From positions 62,001-126,000 of the forward strand of contig JAFKAC010000087.1 in NCBI GenBank assembly GCA_025766275.1: a stretch of DNA of 64,000 bases. Reading direction: 5' to 3'. This DNA is from Lactarius indigo. Taxonomy: Eukaryota; Basidiomycota; Agaricomycetes; Russulales; Russulaceae. The position numbers and the translations under genes were made by a program. Shown in pieces: positions 58,506 through 64,000 of the stretch (positions are counted from its first letter, which is position 1; every line of letters begins with the position of its first letter). The notes below the pieces were generated by a model. It was not told where the DNA came from. It saw only the letters and a program-made list of their open reading frames with translations, and searched no databases.

Positions 58506-61500
58506 CTAATCCGCTACTGATTCCTGCCTCATCTTCTCCGCTTCGTCCTCCATCCGCGCTAATATGTTAGCACGCTTGAGTCGATAAAGACTGTCCTTTT
58601 TATCGTCAGCCACGAGCTGCCTCTCCAACTGCAACTGCCGGATCCTCTTCTCCAATTGATCTTCGGCAAACGCGAACTGCCGGAACCGGCGCAGCTCTTG
58701 AGTAAGGGTGACATCCCCAATGCGCATAAGCAGCAGGTCCGTGGGGTGTCGATCGCGGAGCATGAAGTACTCCTCGTGTGGGATAAAGGCGCGGTTGTTC
58801 TTTGGGAGGTGAGGAGTGGCGTAAAGGGGTTTCCCATAGAGGAAACCAGACCCCGGAGCTAGTCCGAGTACGAAGGGGTCTCCTCCTCAGATAACCTGTA
58901 CGTGGGATGCTTGTACCGTCGGTCCGTTGGGGAGTTTGATCGGGAACGGAATGTAATCGGGTCCTCGATTGATCCGGAACCCTTCAGGAACGACGGCCCT
59001 GGTTGCTGGGTCTCGTTCGCCCATTGGTGTATAACGAGCCGCTTGTGCCACGGCGACTCGTCCCCTGTGTAAAGGCCCCCCCGCTGCGTCGACGAGGTAG
59101 GGAGTGGCGGCTGGATCTTCAGCGTAGAATTCATGGTTAAGGAATGCGTGCCTGATGGGGTAGTGGTCTCCAAGCTCGTCTTCATCCTCATCTTCGTCCA
59201 ATACTCCCTGCGCTCCTTCATCATTCGGCGTCGGCAGGCGGCGATATGCAGTTGCTCCCGCTGCCACTGCGCCGCCGTCTCCTTCCATTCTTGTTCGTAT
59301 TTCTTCATGGCATTGGGTGGCTTCACCGCGCGGGACAGCTGCTTGAAGCCGAAAGAGTTCGTCTTCGGTGAGGAAGACTTCGGGCTCGCCGGTGTTGGGG
59401 TTTGTGAGGGCGTACATTGGCGGAGGTGCTGGTTGTACTGCTGCTGGATCGTCGTCGACAACTCCCTGTAGGGGCAGAGGGAATCGTTGCAGTGTCTGGT
59501 GCAATTCTTCACCAGTGATAGGGCCGTCTTCCTCACGCTGCATGGAGGGACGGCTTCCTCCCGCAGTTCTAGCGGTTGCGGTGTTGTTGGCGGAGTCGGG
59601 GTCGACAAGCGTGGCGGAGGAGTCGTTGACGAGGGTAGAGAGGAGTGCGAGCTGGTCATTGCATCGAGTAGAGGACATGAGATGAATGGGAGATGGGGAC
59701 TTATCGCGACAGGAGGTTCTCCTTATATGCGTCTCTCTGTCGGGGTTAGAATGTTTGAAGTCCCGAACGGCTTCGTCGGCAAATACGTCATCCTTATCTA
59801 TCCACTGATTGTCGGAGTCTGGATAACCCTTCCATTTGACGAGGTACTGGAGTCGACGTCTTCTGCCGAACCGCCGAGAGTCTAGAATCTTCTCGACTTC
59901 ATATTCTTCTTCGTTATCGACCAAATCAGGTGGTGGGCGCTGATAGTTTGGTCTGTGCGTGGGTGTTTCTCGATACGGTGTGAGAAGATCTATGTGGAAG
60001 ACATCATGGATGCTCCACTGCGTGGGAAGTTCTAGACGGTAATTGACGGGGGACATCACCTGGATGACCTTAAACGGTCCGTGTCGCTTGGCCGCTAGTT
60101 TTGCGGTTGGTTGATGTGTGCGTAAGTGGCGTCCTTCGAGCCACACGAGGTCTCCTTCTTTGAACTTGGGCGTATCTTTGTGCTTGACCCATGACTTTTG
60201 TGCCCGGAGCATACAGGAGAAGGCGCGCTGCCGTGCCTGTTTAAATTGGTCTAGCCTTAGTGATACTTGCGGGATAGGGGAAGGCCTATCGGTCCAATCA
60301 GCGCGTGGGTTGAACCCGGATAAGAGAAAGAAGGGAGACTCCCGCGTGGTTTCATTGGGCCAGTTGTTGTGCGTGAATTCTGCCATAGGCAGATAGCGGA
60401 CCCAGTCATCTTGCCGTTCATTCACCCAGAAGCGGAGATATTGCTCCAGCCATTGATTTGTTCGTTCCGATTGGCCGTCAGTCCTGGGATGATAAGCGGT
60501 TGAGATGTTTTGGCTGATGCCAAGGATTTTACATATCTCCCGCATGAACTTTGATGCAAAGCGGGGATCTCGGTCACTGATAACGCGCAAGGGGAGCCCG
60601 AATCGTGGGAAGACATGAGAGACGTACAGGGCAGCCGTTCCCTCAGCTGTTATCTCCTCATTACAAGGGATGAAGATGGCAGCTTTGGTGCAATCATGAT
60701 CTGTCACCGTGAGAATGGAATCGTAGCCGCGAGAGACAGGGAGTTTGGTAATGAAGTCCACTGCGATGGTCTCGAATGGCAGGGCTTCCGGTTTGGGGTA
60801 AATGGGTTGTAGGGGCGCTCTGATAGGTCGGAGGTTGACTTTGTGCCGTTGACATTCCGCACAACCTTTGACATAATCCATGACGTCGTTCTTCATTTGC
60901 GGCCACCAATAATGTCGTTCAGTAAGTTGGAGAGTACGTTTGATACCAGGATGGCCATAGACGGGGGAGTCATGATGAGCAGCGATAATAGTATGCTTGT
61001 CATGGATGCCCCCAGTGACTACTCGACGTCCGTCCTTGTACCATGTTCCTTCGATGTCTTTTAGCTTATGAGCGTCAACCCAAGGTTTCAACTTAGCTGT
61101 GTCTTGTTCGTAAATGGGATGTTCTAGCGTCATCTCCACGGGTAGGATTTCAGGTCTCCAGTGGGGGTGTCGTGGTTCTTCTAGTGTGGTGGCACGTGCA
61201 AAGACACTTTCTGGTAGTACTGTTATGCCTTCGTTGTCGTTTTCTCCTTGATCGTAGTCTGGTCTTCGGGATAGTGCGTCGGCGCGTCCGTTGGAGGTGC
61301 CTTTGATGTGGTGAATTTCAAAGTCGTATTCCGAAAGTTCGAGTACTTCCCTGGCTACGCGTCTGCTGATCTTTTGTGGTGATTTCCAGTATTGCAAATT
61401 AAGGTGATCGGAAAATACTTTGATCTTGTGGGGGGAGCCCGCTAGAAGGGGTCTCCAGTGACGAAAGGCCTTGACGATGGCTAGGAGTTCGAGGTCATAG

Positions 61501-63299
61501 ATGTCGTAATTTCGTTCGGCTTCGTTGAGGGTGGACGAGTAATAGCCGATGGGATGTCTTTTGCCATCCGCCTTACGCTGAAGGAGGACAGCTCCAGTGG
61601 CGAAACCTGATGCGTCAACTTCTAACTCGAACTGTTGCGTGAGGTCTGGGTGTGCCAAGACCGGTTCGCTAGTGACAAGGGTTTTAAGGTCTTGGAAAGC
61701 CTTTTCTTCTTCTGTGCCCCAGTGCCATTCGGTATCTTTGCGTGTAAGTTTGTTCAATGGTCGTGCTTTGGTTGCGAATCCTCGTATGAAAGGCCTGTAA
61801 AAATTGCAGAAGCCGAGAAAAGAGCGGACGTCCTTAACTTTCGTTGGTGTAGGCCAATCCTTGATGCCCGAAATTTTGACAGGGTCCATGCGTGTCACCC
61901 CCTTTTCAAGGATTACCCCCAGGTAATCCATGCGTGGGGAGTGGAAAAGGCATTTTTCGAGCTTGTAATACAAATCGTGCTCCGCGGATACACGGAGCAC
62001 GTCTTTAACAGCTTCAATATGGTCCTGCAGCGAATGGTTAAGCCCTGTGGCGATTCCGATGTCGTCCATATAGACGCGAATAACTGTGCCGCGTTTTTCA
62101 TGCTTTACGATGATGTCCCTGAAGATGAAGTTCATCATGGTCTGGAACGTTGCTGGGGAGTTGGTTAAGCCGAAAAACATCACCGTGGGTTCGAATAAAC
62201 CGTAACGTGTTTTGAACGCCGCCTTTTCTTCATCTCCTTCTTTAATGCGTACATTGTTATACCCCCATCTAACGTCGAGCTTGGTGTAGATGTGGGCGTT
62301 ACTGAGGTCGGTGATGAGGTCGGAGATGAGGGGAAGAGGGTACTGATTGCGGATGGTGACGGTGTTGATTCTTCGATAGTCTTGGACGGGTCGTAGTTTT
62401 CCATCCTTTTTCTTGATGAAGAAAAAGGATGACGCGTAAGGAGATTTAGAGGGTCTTATATAGCCTTTCTTGAGTTGTTCGTCAATCCATTCGCGTAACT
62501 TCTTATCTTCTTCTTGTGTCATGGGGTATATTTTGCAATCAATTGCGTCGGCTGTCCCTGGTTTGAATTCGATGGCGTGATCCCAGGGCCTGCTGGGTGG
62601 AAACCTGTCCGATGCCTCCTCACTGAAGAGGCGTTCAAATTCGCGGTATTCAGAGGGTAACTCAGCTTTTGTGACATATTGTTGAGCGGCTATGGCGAGA
62701 TCAGTGGCAGTGGCTCTGATTCGACAGCCTTCTTCAAATTGTTGTCGTTGTTCGTCGGTGATAACGCAGGAGTGTACAACTTCGTAATCGTCGTCTTGAA
62801 CGGTGGTTGCTGCTACCACTGGCGTTGTTTTGACGTGGGGGTTGATTGATCGAATAATGATAGGGAGCATGTCTTCGTGTATGGCTGCTTGTGACCACTT
62901 GATATGCGGGTCATAAATAGCAAGCCAAGGGTAGCCTAGTACGATGTCTTCGTTTCCAATGTCCGTGATGAGGAAGCGGATCTCTTTGTGAATGCCTTTA
63001 GTTTGGACGTCAACGTCGGTATAATGGGTGATACGCCCCGATTTATTCTCCGTGTTGTCGATGTTCCATATTTTCTTTGGGATGTCAAGTAACTTGGTCC
63101 CGAGTCCCATCCTCTTTACGAATGATGGTCTCATGAAGCAATGGGTTGCTCCTGAGTCGACTAATGCGCGTATGTCGGCCATTGCGTAACTGGTGCGAAT
63201 CGATACTGGAACTCTCATAGAACAATAGCGAGTCATGATTACACTGTTACAATTAACTGCCCTCACCCAGGCCGATGGGTTCAGGCGTCCTGAAAACCC
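58506..63299 (-). CDS. pol: E3 pol polyprotein (protease-RT-RNase H-integrase-chromodomain-extension)
   Basis: Reached by -1 frameshifting from gag. The frame open from 63311 to 58887 has 1474 codons. Domains (residues from 63311): protease DSG at 52-54, RT about 240-430 with YMDD 414-417, RNase H about 563-690 (D566, E608, D635, D678), integrase zinc site with C817/C820 and catalytic D852, D913, E949, chromodomain about 1136-1187 (YLVKWKGY), then a 280-residue extension. At 58889-58887 a TGA interrupts, but the same frame continues 126 codons to TAG 58508-58506. That part (GDPFVLG..PGSG.LYGKP, then a Glu/Arg/Leu-rich coiled-coil-like stretch) is homologous to the E1 C-terminus, so the TGA is probably a recent lesion or, less likely, read through. 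Otherwise intact. Confidence 0.9.
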
Positions 63300-64000
63300 T
63301 CCTTTTTCCACAACTGTTGGAGGATAATGTCTTTTACGTCGTCTGATTCTCCAGCTACTCCATTAAGCCAATCGCTGGCGCGCTGTTGAGGGGGTACTTC
63401 TTGGACTGCCCTGGTAGCGACTTCTGGTTCTTGTTGGTGGTAGTCAGTGTCGATGTACCGACTGGTTGATGTCTGGGGTTGATATCCCTCGCGCGGTTGT
63501 CTGCAATCGCGGGCCATGTGTCCGTCCTTTCTACAGTTATAACATGTGACTGGCCTTTGGTTATTGCGCCCCCCCCCTCTCTGTAGAAATCCTCCTCTTG
63601 GTCGATATGGGGGACGAGGGGCGAGTATGTCCTCAGCTCCTGCGAGTCGCCCTCGAATTCGGTCTGCTGAGGTATCCATGGCGTTTGGATCTCGTAAATT
63701 TCTTGGCTGCCATGAACTTCTTGGTGGTCCCTGCCACTGTCTTTGTTGTCGTTGCCTTCCTTGCCCTTGTCCAGGGGGAACTCCCTTGTTCAACACCGCT
63801 TTAAGGTGAAGATATTGTTGTTGACGAGTGGTGGCTGCTTCCTTCCATTCGCGGTAGTTGCGGGGGTTGTCAAGAGTATAGACCTTTTCATACAAGTCTT
63901 TTGGTAATCCGCTCGCGAATAAGTCGAGCGTTTGCGGATCGTCGAGCTTATACTGAGCGTGGCGTATTAACTGTTCGAACTGAGTGCAATACTCATCTAG
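63281..64000 (-). CDS. gag: E3 gag, 3' part (truncated by window edge)
   Basis: Open from the window edge to TGA 63283-63281. It starts within the capsid domain (LDEYCTQFEQL, LDLFASGLPKDLYEKVY), followed by a Gln/Arg-rich linker and a CCHC zinc knuckle (CYNC...GHMARDC, 63544-63503) that binds RNA. It ends KKEGFQDA, as in E1. No stops occur in the 240 codons seen. Pol follows in the -1 frame. Confidence 0.9.
   Translation of the reverse strand, partial: LDEYCTQFEQLIRHAQYKLDDPQTLDLFASGLPKDLYEKVYTLDNPRNYREWKEAATTRQQQYLHLKAVLNKGVPPGQGQGRQRQQRQWQGPPRSSWQPRNLRDPNAMDTSADRIRGRLAGAEDILAPRPPYRPRGGFLQRGGGRNNQRPVTCYNCRKDGHMARDCRQPREGYQPQTSTSRYIDTDYHQQEPEVATRAVQEVPPQQRASDWLNGVAGESDDVKDIILQQLWKKEGFQDA
63293..63299 (-). 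promoter_or_regulatory. Predicted -1 ribosomal frameshift site, E3 gag/pol
   Basis: On the coding strand this is G GGT TTT, 9 nt before the gag stop, the same position as in E1. About 26 nt around it are identical between E1 and E3, although the two elements differ widely elsewhere. Confidence 0.6.

Larger units (their letters stand above)
57966..64000 (-). mobile_element. E3: Ty3/gypsy chromovirus, nearly intact, runs off the right edge
   Basis: The 3' LTR (58473 to 57966), polypurine tract, pol and part of gag are present; the 5' LTR and gag start are outside. It is the best preserved element: gag and pol have a single internal TGA (58889-58887). It is related to E1 across pol (shared LVDSGAT, KLRPVQDYR, YMDDIGIAT, YHPRTDGQ) and through the C-terminal extension. 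A solo LTR of the same family is nested in E2. Confidence 0.95.

Noticed and set aside
58859..59659. 266-codon minus-strand ORF overlapping E3 pol in another frame
   Set aside because: The pol frame here is conserved with E1; this one is a Ser/Thr/Pro-rich shadow.

Overview
This is repeat-rich nuclear DNA of a filamentous fungus, most likely a mushroom-forming basidiomycete (Agaricomycete). The evidence is short (about 45-60 bp) GT-AG introns, Ty3/gypsy chromoviruses with Tf1/sushi-type self-priming signals, an F-box pseudogene of the kind expanded in mushrooms, a hAT transposase and several low-copy decayed genes of mushroom-specific families. No rRNA, tRNA, CRISPR or bacterial-type operon was seen. 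The species is not determined.

Layout. 0.2-4.1 kb: decayed zinc-finger gene (+), then a 213-bp satellite (4.25-5.2 kb). 5.5-14.9 kb: a minus-strand host gene split by gypsy element E1 (6006-14453), which itself carries a solo LTR in gag (7991-8568). 15.0-24.3 kb: a plus-strand host reading frame split by gypsy element E2 (16314-24039), whose 5' LTR is split by another solo LTR (16422-16930). 24.3-25.5 kb: solo LTR A and an F-box pseudogene. 26.7-32.2 kb: a palindromic GC-rich element and a hAT transposase pseudogene lying between inverted repeats. 32.3-46.9 kb: gene-poor, with solo LTRs B and C, an intact 7-exon WD40 gene (38254-39883), a pair of decayed paralogues and a mitochondrial-carrier fragment. 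47-56.6 kb: a mushroom-family gene with one stop, a possible LTR, a 4-exon gene with one stop, a segmental duplicate and solo LTR D. 57.97 kb to the window end: nearly intact gypsy element E3 on the minus strand, running off the right edge.

Process. The window records successive insertions: element into gene, solo LTR into element. It also records one dominant mutational force. The two complete LTR pairs differ at 12 sites (E1) and 17 sites (E2), and every difference lies at a CpG (or CA versus TG, both derivable from CpG). In-frame stops in the gag-pol genes are almost all TGA where Arg CGA is expected: 19 of 19 in E2, 9 of 10 in E1. The same change appears singly in E3, the hAT gene, the F-box gene and two host genes. 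E1 and E2 each have an 11-nt primer-binding site complementary to their predicted RNA 5' end, 34-35 bp below a TATA box. The WD40 gene is the only multi-exon gene here that reads through without a lesion.
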